Assembly: GCA_022866645.1 (NCBI GenBank)
Contig: JALHUQ010000186.1
Span: 1-24,727, forward strand
Reading direction: 5' to 3'
Length of the DNA stretch: 24,727 nucleotides
From: Woeseiaceae bacterium
Lineage (GTDB): Bacteria > Pseudomonadota > Gammaproteobacteria > Steroidobacterales > Woeseiaceae
Positions 1 to 7,468 of the stretch are shown here, piece after piece; positions within the stretch are counted from its first letter, which is position 1, and every line of letters starts with the position of its first letter. Made by a program: the position numbers and the translations under genes. The notes under the pieces are model-generated. The model worked only from the letters and a program-made list of their open reading frames with translations, did not search any database and was not told the DNA's origin.

Positions 1-1
1 C

Positions 2-178
2 GAAATCTATATTGTGCAATCCGGCACCGGCGCATTGGTTCGGAACGGGGAAAAAAGTCCTTTCGTCCCCGGCGACGCGCTCTTCGTCGCCGCCGGCATT
101 GAGCATCGATTCGTCGACTTCAGCGATGATTTTGCCTGCTGGGTTATTTTTTGGGGTCCGACGGGAGGTGAATCGTGA
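2..178 (+). CDS. cupin-domain protein, C-terminal part (partial at window edge)
   Basis: The reading frame is open from the left window edge to a TGA at 176-178 and gives the last 58 residues of a protein. The visible part has the two-strand pattern of a cupin barrel: EIYIVQSGTG, then FVPGD at residues 21-25 and an AAGIEHRF motif (residues 30-37) that matches cupin motif 2, with one metal-type histidine at residue 35. The product ends shortly after the barrel, as in small single-domain cupins. The N-terminal half, with cupin motif 1 and the remaining metal ligands, lies outside the window, so substrate and activity cannot be judged. It could equally be the cupin end of a larger regulator or enzyme. 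It is followed by about 170 bases without a convincing gene before folD. Confidence 0.7.
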   Translation, partial: EIYIVQSGTGALVRNGEKSPFVPGDALFVAAGIEHRFVDFSDDFACWVIFWGPTGGES

Positions 179-348
179 CGCTCTCCTGGCGACCTGCGCG
201 GGTTGTCGTCGTGGTCGCTGGATTCATTAGTGCGGTCGCGATGCTCGGCAAGCGCATGATTTGCCACGGTAGAAACGAATATGGCAGGGCGTTACCATCC
301 GTCCACCGCTAGCCCCCGGCTGGAATGATTAGCAAGGAACACTGAAAA

Positions 349-1245
349 ATGACCGTTGCAAAACGAATTGACGGCAAAGCCAAGGCCGCTGAACTCGCCG
401 AGTCTATTAGCCGGGAGACTGCAGCGTTGCTGAAGGAACACGGCGTTACGCCTGGACTTGCCGTTGTCATCATCGGCGAGGACCCCGCCAGCCAGGTCTA
501 CGTGCGCAACAAGAAGCGCACCGCCGAGTCCTGTGGGTTTCATTCTGTTCAACATACATTGCCCGAAAACGTATCGCAGCCAGACGTGCTGCAGCTTATC
601 AACGAACTTAACAACGACGATGCCATACACGGCATCCTCGTGCAGTTGCCGTTACCAGATCATCTCAACGAACAGGCGATCACTCAGGCAATCGCGCCGT
701 CGAAAGACGTGGATGGCTTCCACTTTGTGAACATCGGCAAGCTGACCGCGGGCCACACATCCGACGCTTTTGTGCCATGCACACCGGCTGGCTGCATGCT
801 GATGATTGAAGATGAACTCGGCAGTGATTTGTCGGGCAAGAATGCGGTTGTCATTGGTCGCTCGAATATTGTCGGCAAGCCTATGGCGTCACTATTGCTG
901 CAGGCTAATGCGACGGTGACTGTCACCCATAGTCGAACCAGAAATCTTCCGCAGGTTGTGGCTGGAGCCGACATTATCGTTGCCGCGGTTGGGCGCGCCG
1001 ACATGGTGAAAGCTGACTGGGTGAAGCCAGGTGCTGTGATCATCGACGTCGGTATCAATCGGGTCGAGAAAACCATTGATGGCGAGACCCGAATGGTCCT
1101 CACCGGCGATGTTGATTTCGATGATGTCAGTACGGTCGCGGGAGCGGTAACTCCGGTTCCGGGCGGTGTCGGCCCGATGACCATTACGATGCTCATGGCA
1201 AATACTCTGCGTTCGGCGCGCCTGGCCGCCGGGCTGGTCGCATAA
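349..1245 (+). CDS. folD: bifunctional methylenetetrahydrofolate dehydrogenase / methenyltetrahydrofolate cyclohydrolase
   Basis: FolD interconverts 5,10-methylene-, 5,10-methenyl- and 10-formyl-tetrahydrofolate in the cytoplasm, using NADP, to supply one-carbon units for purines and formyl-Met-tRNA. The 298-residue length is normal for the family. Clear signatures are YVRNK (residues 51-55, with K55 as the cyclohydrolase lysine), LVQLPLP (98-103), KDVDGFH (119-125), PCTPAG (143-148), the NADP-loop motif VIGRSNIVGKP (168-178) and the near-C-terminal TPVPGGVGPMT motif (268-278). The ATG at 349 is supported by an AAGGAA ribosome site at 334-339. The gene stops 9 bases before the mtnA start, so the two are probably co-transcribed. 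I see no missing residue or truncation. Confidence 0.97.
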   Translation: MTVAKRIDGKAKAAELAESISRETAALLKEHGVTPGLAVVIIGEDPASQVYVRNKKRTAESCGFHSVQHTLPENVSQPDVLQLINELNNDDAIHGILVQLPLPDHLNEQAITQAIAPSKDVDGFHFVNIGKLTAGHTSDAFVPCTPAGCMLMIEDELGSDLSGKNAVVIGRSNIVGKPMASLLLQANATVTVTHSRTRNLPQVVAGADIIVAAVGRADMVKADWVKPGAVIIDVGINRVEKTIDGETRMVLTGDVDFDDVSTVAGAVTPVPGGVGPMTITMLMANTLRSARLAAGLVA

Positions 1246-1254
1246 ACGGTAGTC

Positions 1255-2361
1255 GTGCTGCCGGAAAGCGCCGAGGACTTCCGCACTATCTGGCTTAATC
1301 CGGACGATCACTCCGTTGTCCAGGTCATCGATCAACGAAAACTCCCGCACGACTACTCTATTCACGAGCTTCGCTCGTGGACGGACGGCGTCGTCGCCAT
1401 TACAGAAATGACTGTACGTGGCGCGCCGTTAATCGGTGCGACGGCAGCATGGAGCCTGTATTTGGCGTCGCTGCACGGGATAGCCCCTGAAGCGGAGATC
1501 CGCACCGCCGCCGCTGCCCTGTTGGAATCCCGCCCCACGGCAGTCAATTTGCGCTGGGCTGTTGAGCGCGTATTGGCGCGGGTCGATACTGCCAGCCAAG
1601 ACTCCGACCTGGTTGCCCTGACCCGACTCGAAGCCGAATCCATCTGCGATGAAGATATCGCTATCTGTCGGGGCATTGGCGAACACGGACTTCGATTGAT
1701 TGAGGAAATTTCGGCGCGGAAGAACGGCGCCCCCGTCAACATACTGACTCACTGCAACGCCGGTTCGCTGGCGACGGTTAATTGGGGTACGGCGACAGCA
1801 CCAATTTATTTTGCTCACCAAAAGGGCATTGCTGTACATGTCTGGGTCGACGAAACCCGGCCGCGAAATCAGGGCTCGCAACTCACCGCATGGGAGCTGG
1901 CCGCCAACCACGTGCCGCATACATTGATCGTCGATAATACAGGCGGACATCTGATGCAACACGACAAGGTCGATCTTGTGATAACGGGCACAGACAGAAC
2001 AACGCGCTGCGCAGACGTAGCAAACAAAATAGGTACCTACCTCAAAGCACTCGCCGCCACCGATAACAACATTCCGTTTTACGTTGCTCTGCCATCGACG
2101 ACGATAGACTGGAACAGCCGCGACGGCATCCTGGAAATTCCGATTGAGGAACGCGACCCCCTGGAACTTACAGAAACCTGTGGCATCAGTAACGGCAAAT
2201 CAATATGCGTCCGAACCGTCGCGCCAGACACTCCCGTCAGCAATTATGCTTTCGACGTGACTCCCGCACGCCTCGTCACCGGACTCATTACCGAGCGCGG
2301 CATATGTAGTGCAAGCGAAGCAGGTCTTCTTGGGCTTTTTCCAGAGATGCGTGAAATCTAA
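1255..2361 (+). CDS. mtnA: S-methyl-5-thioribose-1-phosphate isomerase
   Basis: MtnA converts the aldose 5-methylthioribose-1-phosphate to the ketose methylthioribulose-1-phosphate in methionine salvage; related enzymes also handle 5-deoxyribose-1-phosphate. The 368-residue product has the eIF2B-like isomerase fold signatures: RGAPLIGATAAW (55-66), NILTHCNAGSLAT (162-174) with the expected catalytic Cys167, DETRPRNQG (199-207), DNTGGHLM (227-234) and DVANKIGTY (254-262). The catalytic aspartate is Asp247 in GTDRT; most relatives I recall have GADRI here, so the flanking residues are slightly unusual. The start is a GTG with only a weak ribosome site, chosen because it lies just after folD and gives the family's usual N-terminus. 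The TAA stop overlaps the ATG of the next gene by one base (TAATG), which suggests coupled translation. Confidence 0.95.
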   Translation: MLPESAEDFRTIWLNPDDHSVVQVIDQRKLPHDYSIHELRSWTDGVVAITEMTVRGAPLIGATAAWSLYLASLHGIAPEAEIRTAAAALLESRPTAVNLRWAVERVLARVDTASQDSDLVALTRLEAESICDEDIAICRGIGEHGLRLIEEISARKNGAPVNILTHCNAGSLATVNWGTATAPIYFAHQKGIAVHVWVDETRPRNQGSQLTAWELAANHVPHTLIVDNTGGHLMQHDKVDLVITGTDRTTRCADVANKIGTYLKALAATDNNIPFYVALPSTTIDWNSRDGILEIPIEERDPLELTETCGISNGKSICVRTVAPDTPVSNYAFDVTPARLVTGLITERGICSASEAGLLGLFPEMREI

Positions 2362-2972
2362 TGCTGGATGAAGGCTATATCAAATATCGGAGCCACTGGT
2401 CGCCAGGCCCGGCACCGAACGCAGCGGCTGCACGGCTATTGGAAGAATGGCGCAGGCCGCTTTTTGTTGCGGGACTTATTGGCCAATACGAAGAGCACAG
2501 GATTGGTTTTGGCAATATCAGCATTCGCTGCGGCGAGCCGGGCCAGTTTCTGATCACCGGCACACAAACCGGTCACGTCGAGTACAGCAACGAGGCACAT
2601 TACTCCCTCGTCACCCGCTACGACATCGCGCGCAACGAAGTATCGTGCGCCGGTCCGTTGCAAGCCTCGTCGGAGGCCATGACACACGCAGCAATTTACG
2701 AGCTTGACTCGTCAATCAACGCCATCGTTCATGTGCACGACAAGTCGCTCTGGGACAGATACCTGAATACCTTGTGTACAACGCACGCTGACATTCAATA
2801 TGGCACACCCGAAATGGCACAGGAATTCCGACGGCTTTACGAGGAAACGGCGTTTCGGAGCCAGGGCATAGCAGTAATGGGAGGCCACGAAGAAGGGCTG
2901 CTCAGTATCGGTGCGTCTCTCGAACAAGCCGCAACAAGAATTCTCGCGCTTACAGAAGGCCGGAAGGATTGA
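2361..2972 (+). CDS. class II aldolase/adducin-family protein, probable methylthioribulose-1-phosphate (or 5-deoxyribulose-1-phosphate) dehydratase/aldolase
   Basis: This 203-residue protein has the class II aldolase fold: FGNIS (50-54), a phosphate-site segment LITGTQTG (64-71), ASSE (102-105) with a possible catalytic Glu105, the zinc pair HVH (His124, His126), and a third zinc ligand His176 in GGHEEG. The length fits both MtnB dehydratases and FucA/Ald2-type aldolases. Its start overlaps the mtnA stop by one base, so the two products are made together and should act in sequence on the MtnA product. Two fates are possible: dehydration in the classical methionine salvage pathway (MtnB), or cleavage to dihydroxyacetone phosphate plus an aldehyde in the DHAP shunt. 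No mtnC, mtnD, mtnK or mtnP lies in the window to settle this, so I give no symbol. The last 23 bases overlap the convergent gene on the other strand. Confidence 0.85.
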   Translation: MLDEGYIKYRSHWSPGPAPNAAAARLLEEWRRPLFVAGLIGQYEEHRIGFGNISIRCGEPGQFLITGTQTGHVEYSNEAHYSLVTRYDIARNEVSCAGPLQASSEAMTHAAIYELDSSINAIVHVHDKSLWDRYLNTLCTTHADIQYGTPEMAQEFRRLYEETAFRSQGIAVMGGHEEGLLSIGASLEQAATRILALTEGRKD

Positions 2973-3348
2973 CGTCCTCTGCTATTGCTGGTTCCAGCGA
3001 GAAGATAAATGTGCGGCAAAACTTCATCGCCTGCAGCGTATCTTCATCTTCGATCGGCCTGAAACTTGACGCGCGTACGGCGTCGATTGACGGCTTTTCA
3101 AAGGCTCGGTTCGTGCTGTTACGGACCGAAACTCGACGCGTCCGCCCCGACCTGTCAATGTCGAAACAGACCTGCACCTGACCTTCAATACGATCACGTC
3201 GCGCCTTGCGCGGATAGTTTGGTGCGACTGTAATCTGAGGAACCCTGTCGGAACTGCTGTCAACAACCTGCACCACAGTCGGCCGTTCTTCCGCCGCGAG
3301 TAACGGACCGACAATGATCAAGGTCGCGAGAATTTGCCAGCTGTTCAT
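2950..3348 (-). CDS. exported TonB C-terminal-domain-like protein
   Basis: The 132-residue product starts with a short hydrophobic stretch (residues 5-18, ILATL to LLAAE) that looks like a signal peptide. It continues with a TonB-C-like domain: APNYPRKARRDRIEGQVQVCFDID (about residues 42-65), then a variable loop and SIDAVRASSFRP (87-98), the usual pattern of the PYP-A-G-V-V-F-D-G-V-S-A-L-W-F-P family. It lacks the proline-rich periplasmic linker and is far shorter than a true TonB, so energy transduction is unlikely. Cys61 and Cys111 could form a disulfide. The ATG overlaps the stop of the TPR gene upstream (ATGA), indicating translational coupling and a possible physical partnership. The 3' end runs 23 bases into the convergent aldolase gene. 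The role is unknown. Confidence 0.75.
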   Translation of the reverse strand: MNSWQILATLIIVGPLLAAEERPTVVQVVDSSSDRVPQITVAPNYPRKARRDRIEGQVQVCFDIDRSGRTRRVSVRNSTNRAFEKPSIDAVRASSFRPIEDEDTLQAMKFCRTFIFSLEPAIAEDVNPSGLL

Positions 3349-3875
3349 TGCTCCGGATTCTCTAGCGGAAATTGCGGCTGCTTGCGCCTGTCATCGATCG
3401 TGATCTCTTCGTCCACCGGCTCAACTTTATCGAGGTACATGCCTTTCACTTCTTTGAGTTTTTCGGAACGAGGATTGAGCTCCTGTCCTTTCCTGATATC
3501 CGCCTCTGACTCCTCGAATCGCTCCAGATGCAGATAAACCAAAGCCCGATTGTTGTACGAACGCCAATGATACGGGTCACGTTGTAGCACCCAGTTGCAA
3601 TGCTCGAGTGCCGTTATGGCCTGGCCCAGCAAAAGAAACCCTGCGCAAAGGTTGGAGTGCCCGACTTTTTCCTCGCGCAGGCCCTGAGCAAGCTCAAGCC
3701 CCTGCATCGTGAGTCGCACACCCTCTTCCGCATCACCTGCCATTAGCGCGTTGGCACCATCGTACAAATAGATATTACTGGGCCCCAGAACGGTTTTGGC
3801 TTCTGCCTGATCATCCGCATGCACCTGCGCCGCCGCGAACAATGTTATTGCCAGCAGAGTCAGGTGTGTGTTCAT
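3345..3875 (-). CDS. exported tetratricopeptide-repeat protein
   Basis: The 176-residue protein begins with a typical signal peptide (residues 1-20, ending AQVHA before DDQ). Its central part (about 40-136) is helical with TPR spacing. The clearest repeat is residues 103-136, including SYNNRALVYLHLERFEESEADIRKG, and an Asn-Pro turn (N134-P135) is the usual end of a TPR. The C-terminal 30 residues are charged and probably disordered. TPR proteins of this size act as protein-protein scaffolds, here in the periplasm. It sits 3 bases after the dienelactone hydrolase stop and overlaps the TonB-C-like gene by four bases, so it belongs to a four-gene operon. No specific function can be assigned. Confidence 0.8.
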   Translation of the reverse strand: MNTHLTLLAITLFAAAQVHADDQAEAKTVLGPSNIYLYDGANALMAGDAEEGVRLTMQGLELAQGLREEKVGHSNLCAGFLLLGQAITALEHCNWVLQRDPYHWRSYNNRALVYLHLERFEESEADIRKGQELNPRSEKLKEVKGMYLDKVEPVDEEITIDDRRKQPQFPLENPEQ

Positions 3876-3878
3876 GAC

Positions 3879-4769
3879 CTAGTCACTGAGATCCAGATAT
3901 TCAGCAAAGAATTTCGTGGTTCGCTGCCAGGACAACGCTGCGGCTTGCTCATCGAATCGCGGCGTGGTGTCGTTATGAAATCCGTGGTTCGCGTCAGCGT
4001 AAAGGTAACTCACGTAATTCGCACCCGCTGCCTGCAACGCCTTTTCGAAGTCCGGCCAGCTGGCATTAACGCGCTCATCAAGCCCGCCATGATGCATCAT
4101 CAAGGGCGCTTTGATCGACTTCGCGTCGGCCGCGGACGGATGTCGTCCGTAGTAGGCCACCGCCGCCGCGAGCGTTGGCATCCGAACGGCCAGCTGCAAC
4201 GACACGCCACCACCGAAACAAAATCCGACAGAACCCACCTTGCCGGAGCAATCAGGGTGATTCCCGACAAACTCGACGGCGGCCGCAAAGTCTTCGACCA
4301 TCTCAGCGCTATCGCGCTTCGCCTGCAGCGCCCGACCATCGTCGTCGTTGCCCGGATAACCACCGAGCGGCGTCAGAGCATCCGGCGCGAAAGCGATAAA
4401 TCCTGCAACCGCAAGCCGCCGCGCGACGTCTTCGATGTAAGGATTCAAACCACGATTTTCATGGATAACAACAACCGCGGGCAGTTTGTGTTGTATGACG
4501 GCAGGGCGTGCATAGTAGCCATTCATTACGCCAGCGCCCTTCGGTGAGGAGTACTTTTTGTAGCTGGTGTTTATCGACTTGTCGTCAGGGTCGACTTGCT
4601 GCGCAAGAGCGTAGTCGGGACTCAGGCTCGCGAACAGGGCTGCCGCGGCCGTCGCTGAAGCAGTAATTTTTGCGGCGCCATCCAGAAATTCCCGCCGGCT
4701 GATTTGGCCGTGCACGTAGCCGTCGAACAATCGCATGACACGACGATCGAAATTGCCTTTACTGGCCAC
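3879..4769 (-). CDS. Tat-exported dienelactone hydrolase-family protein
   Basis: This is an alpha/beta hydrolase of the dienelactone hydrolase family (carboxymethylenebutenolide hydrolase type). With a GTG start at 4769 the product has 296 residues. A twin-arginine signal SRREFL lies at residues 24-29, followed by a hydrophobic Ala-rich stretch to about residue 50. The catalytic triad is visible: nucleophile Cys184 in GFCFGGG, Asp231 in GGLDERV and His262 in ANHGFHND, with HENRG (Glu104) as the glutamate that holds the Cys in this family. The GTG overlaps the end of the CBS gene. It is preferred because related Tat-type members carry about 15 residues (D-F-x-x-V-x-x-L-F-D-x-Y-V-H-G) before the Arg pair; an ATG at 4736 would remove part of this, while an ATG at 4835 would overlap the CBS gene by 77 bases. 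The native substrate is unknown. Confidence 0.85.
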   Translation of the reverse strand: MASKGNFDRRVMRLFDGYVHGQISRREFLDGAAKITASATAAAALFASLSPDYALAQQVDPDDKSINTSYKKYSSPKGAGVMNGYYARPAVIQHKLPAVVVIHENRGLNPYIEDVARRLAVAGFIAFAPDALTPLGGYPGNDDDGRALQAKRDSAEMVEDFAAAVEFVGNHPDCSGKVGSVGFCFGGGVSLQLAVRMPTLAAAVAYYGRHPSAADAKSIKAPLMMHHGGLDERVNASWPDFEKALQAAGANYVSYLYADANHGFHNDTTPRFDEQAAALSWQRTTKFFAEYLDLSD

Positions 4770-5190
4770 TGATGTACTGTTCGAGGTGTTGAATCTCTTC
4801 CTGCTGATCGGAAATGATCGCCTGCACCAGATCACCGATCGAAATCATGCCAACAACGGCGCCGTCGTCAACGACGGGAAGATGTCTGATCTTGCGCTCA
4901 CTCATGACTGTCATGCACTTTTTGACCGTGTCTTGTGCGCTGGCCGTGCAAACTTCGGCAGTCATAATTTCACTAACCTCCGTCGATTGCGATGAACGTC
5001 CTTTGATAATGACTTTGCGAGCGTAATCGCGTTCAGTCACGATGCCCAGGAGTTCGTCACCGCGCATAACCAGCAGTGACCCCACTGCCCTTTCTGCCAT
5101 GATTTTTATGGCATCGAGTACCGATGCGTCAGCGGCTATGGAGATGACCCCCCGGCCTTTCGAGTCGAGCAGATGTTTTACCAGTTTCAT
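4759..5190 (-). CDS. two-CBS-domain protein
   Basis: The 143-residue cytoplasmic protein consists of two tandem CBS motifs: the first about residues 8-60, ending in LLGIVTERDYARKV, the second about 75-127, ending in VVGMISIGDLVQAI. A charged helical tail (QQEEIQHLEQYI) follows. Such stand-alone CBS pairs bind adenine nucleotides or SAM and act as energy or ligand sensors that modulate partner proteins. I chose the ATG at 5188-5190 because a strong GGGAGA ribosome site (5195-5200 on the complementary strand) lies at ideal distance; an ATG seven codons upstream would put this site inside the gene. It is the first gene of the operon that continues with the dienelactone hydrolase. Confidence 0.9.
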   Translation of the reverse strand: MKLVKHLLDSKGRGVISIAADASVLDAIKIMAERAVGSLLVMRGDELLGIVTERDYARKVIIKGRSSQSTEVSEIMTAEVCTASAQDTVKKCMTVMSERKIRHLPVVDDGAVVGMISIGDLVQAIISDQQEEIQHLEQYISGQ

Positions 5191-5258
5191 GCTGTCTCCC
5201 TTTAAATGCACCCGGTCGATGAGCGCTTTTACAGGGGGATATTAGCACTTATGCGGTC

Positions 5259-5969
5259 TCAGGTTTCCTGATCTACCTTGCCGCGAACATCGGAGAACGT
5301 CAGCCCGCCACTGCCGTCGTCGACAATCACCAGGTCGTTTTCGACATCCGAGACCTTGATACTGCCGGAACCGTCGTCGATGCTTACAGAACCACCGACA
5401 TGCCTGACGCTGATGCTGCCGGAACCATCGACTATCGATACATCACCCGAGGCATTCACAACATCGATAGAGCCCGAGCCGTCATCGATTGTCAGCCCGG
5501 CGACATTCTTGACATCGATAGATCCGGAGCCGTCGTCGATACTTACATCACTCTCTACGTCGGTGATATCAATCGAACCTGATCCATCAACAATATCGAT
5601 GTCCATGCCTTTTGGAACACTCACTTCGAGCACGATGTACGCGTCTGAACCTGTGCGGAAAAGATGCGAATCAAATCGGGCATCGAGCCTGGCTTCACTG
5701 CCTTTTTGCTCGAGTGTCAATTTCATGTCTTTCTCGATGACGCGCAAGGCATGTTCTTCGTCCTTGTCCGGAACAACAATAGTCGCTTTGACAATGATCT
5801 TGTCCAACCCGGCAACGCCTTTAATGTCCATGCTGCCAGCGCCTGCGTCTATCGATAATCTGGATACGCCGTTTGCACCCAGATTGAGGTCCCTGATTTC
5901 TTCGTAATCCGACCAGCCCGCACTGGCGAAACTCGCCGTAAACATCGCCATAACTATAAAACCGCGCAT
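5259..5969 (-). CDS. exported GSG-repeat protein, DUF4097-like beta-helix
   Basis: The 236-residue product has a short signal peptide (residues 1-17, ASFASA before GWS), a first beta region (30-125, beginning SRLSIDAGAGSMDIKG) and then six rungs of a tandem repeat from residue 128 to about 225. Each rung contains (D/V)DGSGS(I/L) followed by a x-V/F strand. The aspartates that begin the rungs are at 128, 146, 163, 181, 199 and 218, a period of 17-19 residues. This matches the repetitive right-handed beta-structures of the DUF4097/DUF2807 (head GIN) families, which are exported proteins of unknown function. An AGGGGAC ribosome site 5' of the ATG at 5967-5969 supports this start. It lies 85 bases downstream of the amidohydrolase and 68 bases upstream of the CBS gene. 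Function is not known; a surface or periplasmic structural role is an inference. Confidence 0.85.
   Translation of the reverse strand: MRGFIVMAMFTASFASAGWSDYEEIRDLNLGANGVSRLSIDAGAGSMDIKGVAGLDKIIVKATIVVPDKDEEHALRVIEKDMKLTLEQKGSEARLDARFDSHLFRTGSDAYIVLEVSVPKGMDIDIVDGSGSIDITDVESDVSIDDGSGSIDVKNVAGLTIDDGSGSIDVVNASGDVSIVDGSGSISVRHVGGSVSIDDGSGSIKVSDVENDLVIVDDGSGGLTFSDVRGKVDQET
5295..5588 (-). repeat. six-copy in-gene tandem repeat encoding DGSGS rungs
   Basis: Within the GSG-repeat protein gene, six units of 51-57 bases each code for DGSGS(I/G) plus a short beta strand. On the + strand each unit is seen as a variant of a (C/G)ATxGAxCCxGAxCC(A/G)TC core, for example near 5473, 5522 and 5581. Copies differ at many silent positions, so the repeat is conserved at protein level more than at DNA level, which argues for selection on the fold and against a recent expansion. 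Confidence 0.85.
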
Positions 5970-6000
5970 GAGTGTCCCCTTGGGTTTATTCGTTTCTCTA

Positions 6001-6021
6001 CGTCTTGATAACATTAAGACG
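6001..6021. other. inverted repeat / small hairpin between amidohydrolase and GSG-repeat gene
   Basis: CGTCTT (6001-6006) and AAGACG (6016-6021) are perfect inverted arms around a 9-base loop, in the 85-base gap between two - strand genes. No T-tract follows on the - strand, so a rho-independent terminator is unlikely. It may be an operator for the repeat-protein gene 32 bases downstream or a mRNA processing hairpin. Chance occurrence cannot be excluded for 6-base arms. Confidence 0.35.
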
Positions 6022-6054
6022 CTCCTCGCAGCGATTTGGTTGCAGGCGGCCTGC

Positions 6055-7413
6055 TTAACCACCCTCCCGGACGGCATAGCGCTCCAATCGATCCTGGAGT
6101 TCACTGGCCGGATGCCACACGCCGCGGAGCATAACACCGTGAATTCTCTGGCTATTGCGTATGTCGTCCAGCGGGTTGGCATCCAGCAAAATCAGATCTG
6201 CATCTTTGCCCTCGGCCACGCCCCCCCCATTGGAGCCGAGAAATCTTGCAACCTCCACCGTGCCCGTTCGCAATGCTTCAAAGGGTGTCAGACCCGCCGC
6301 GACCAGCGCCATGAGCTCCCGGTGTATCGAAAAGCCGGGCACATTGAAGGTCTGCGGTGCGTCCGAGCCGAGCAACAAACCGGCCCCCGCACGATACAGC
6401 TCAAGTATCAGGCGGCGCCGTAACTTGATGGCGAGTGCAGCGGTCTCAGGATCAAAATCGCGGTCGCTCAGCTGTGCCTCTTTTTGGGCCATCCAATCCC
6501 TGACTGTCGCCGCCGGTACGTAGCGTGTCTCCGGTCGAATTCTGAGTTCAGTCACCGCTGTGTCGTCAATCAACTGCTCTACCAGTACTTCGGTCGGCAC
6601 ATTCCAGGTACCCGCTGCCTTGGTCGCCGCCACTAATCCCGCGATGTCGTCAGCGACGAGCTGATCGGCAAGCAACACATCAAAAAATCCACCGTAGCCC
6701 CCGGATCCGGAGTTTTCGGCCGGCAGCAGTGCAGCAAAGTAGCCATCGAGATGATCGATCGTTGCCATATTATTTTGCAGGGCCTGCCTCACGCCTGCAG
6801 CGACCGGCACGTGTCCGGCATACGGCATGCCGATTTCGTTCGCCGTTTCGGCAAGTGCCGAAAACTCTTCTCGGCTCAGGCCGGGATGGACCTTGACGAA
6901 ATCGTAGCCGGCCGCTTTTTGTTCGCGCACCTGGCGCGCAGCATCAGCGGCCCCGGAAACGGAGCGCCCATTCAGGGACGGCCCAGAAGTAATCAATCGA
7001 GGACCAAAAACCTCGCCGCTCTCGAATTTCTCACGCAACACCAAATGGCTCGGCTCGCCAAGCATGCCGCGAATCGTTGTGATGCCATTTGCAATGAACA
7101 GTGTCGACAGACGATCTATCTGATCGGGATCTACGCTTGTCACATGCGCGTGCATTTCGGCAAGACCCGGCATCAGGAATCGGTCCGTGCCATCGACGAC
7201 GGTTGATCCCTTCGGGACAGGCACGGTATCTACGTGACCGACTTGAGCAATCTTGCCATCGACGATAACGACGGATTGTTGTGCCAGTACGACCTCACTG
7301 CTCATCGGCACCACGTTAACGTTAACGAACACCGTCGTGTCAGCGTAGACGTTAGCGACAGAGGACAGGTAGAAAAGAACTGTTGTCAGAAATTTCGGGA
7401 TAGCTCTTTTCAT
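6055..7413 (-). CDS. exported metal-dependent amidohydrolase (imidazolonepropionase/prolidase-like)
   Basis: The 452-residue protein starts with a signal peptide (residues 1-24, ending NVYA). It has the amidohydrolase superfamily architecture: a small beta-sandwich at both ends around a TIM barrel. Metal ligands are recognisable: HAH (His88, His90) in AEMHAHV, Lys174 in FVKVHPG as the likely carboxylated bridging lysine, His201 in AGHVPV, His221 in IDHLDG and Asp351 in LLGSDAPQ. This is a binuclear centre of the type seen in Xaa-Pro dipeptidase-like and imidazolonepropionase-like amidohydrolases. The ATG at 7411-7413 is chosen over one 141 bases upstream because only it opens directly into a signal peptide, with an AAAGAGA site before it. 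The gene follows the dehydratase at 55 bases. Secretion suggests a role in peptide or cyclic-amide scavenging; the substrate is unknown. Confidence 0.9.
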   Translation of the reverse strand: MKRAIPKFLTTVLFYLSSVANVYADTTVFVNVNVVPMSSEVVLAQQSVVIVDGKIAQVGHVDTVPVPKGSTVVDGTDRFLMPGLAEMHAHVTSVDPDQIDRLSTLFIANGITTIRGMLGEPSHLVLREKFESGEVFGPRLITSGPSLNGRSVSGAADAARQVREQKAAGYDFVKVHPGLSREEFSALAETANEIGMPYAGHVPVAAGVRQALQNNMATIDHLDGYFAALLPAENSGSGGYGGFFDVLLADQLVADDIAGLVAATKAAGTWNVPTEVLVEQLIDDTAVTELRIRPETRYVPAATVRDWMAQKEAQLSDRDFDPETAALAIKLRRRLILELYRAGAGLLLGSDAPQTFNVPGFSIHRELMALVAAGLTPFEALRTGTVEVARFLGSNGGGVAEGKDADLILLDANPLDDIRNSQRIHGVMLRGVWHPASELQDRLERYAVREGG

Positions 7414-7468
7414 CGGTCTCTTTGAACTGAATATTCGAATTCGGTGCCGATCATGTCCGGTTGATAAT

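Noticed and set aside
175..312. A 45-codon frame beginning GTG in overlap with the cupin stop, with a Val-rich hydrophobic stretch
   Set aside because: No ribosome site, an Arg-rich and irregular composition and no recognisable family; the region is more likely non-coding spacer before folD.
684..1286. 200-codon - strand open frame opposite folD
   Set aside because: folD is certain on the + strand and the antisense product has no domain signature.
3819..4547. 242-codon + strand open frame opposite the dienelactone hydrolase
   Set aside because: The opposite strand has a full catalytic triad and Tat signal; this frame has no family features.
5278..5907. Long + strand open frame opposite the GSG-repeat gene
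   Set aside because: It mirrors the repeats of the - strand gene, has no ribosome site and gives a low-complexity Pro/Ser/Thr product; it is a shadow of the real gene.
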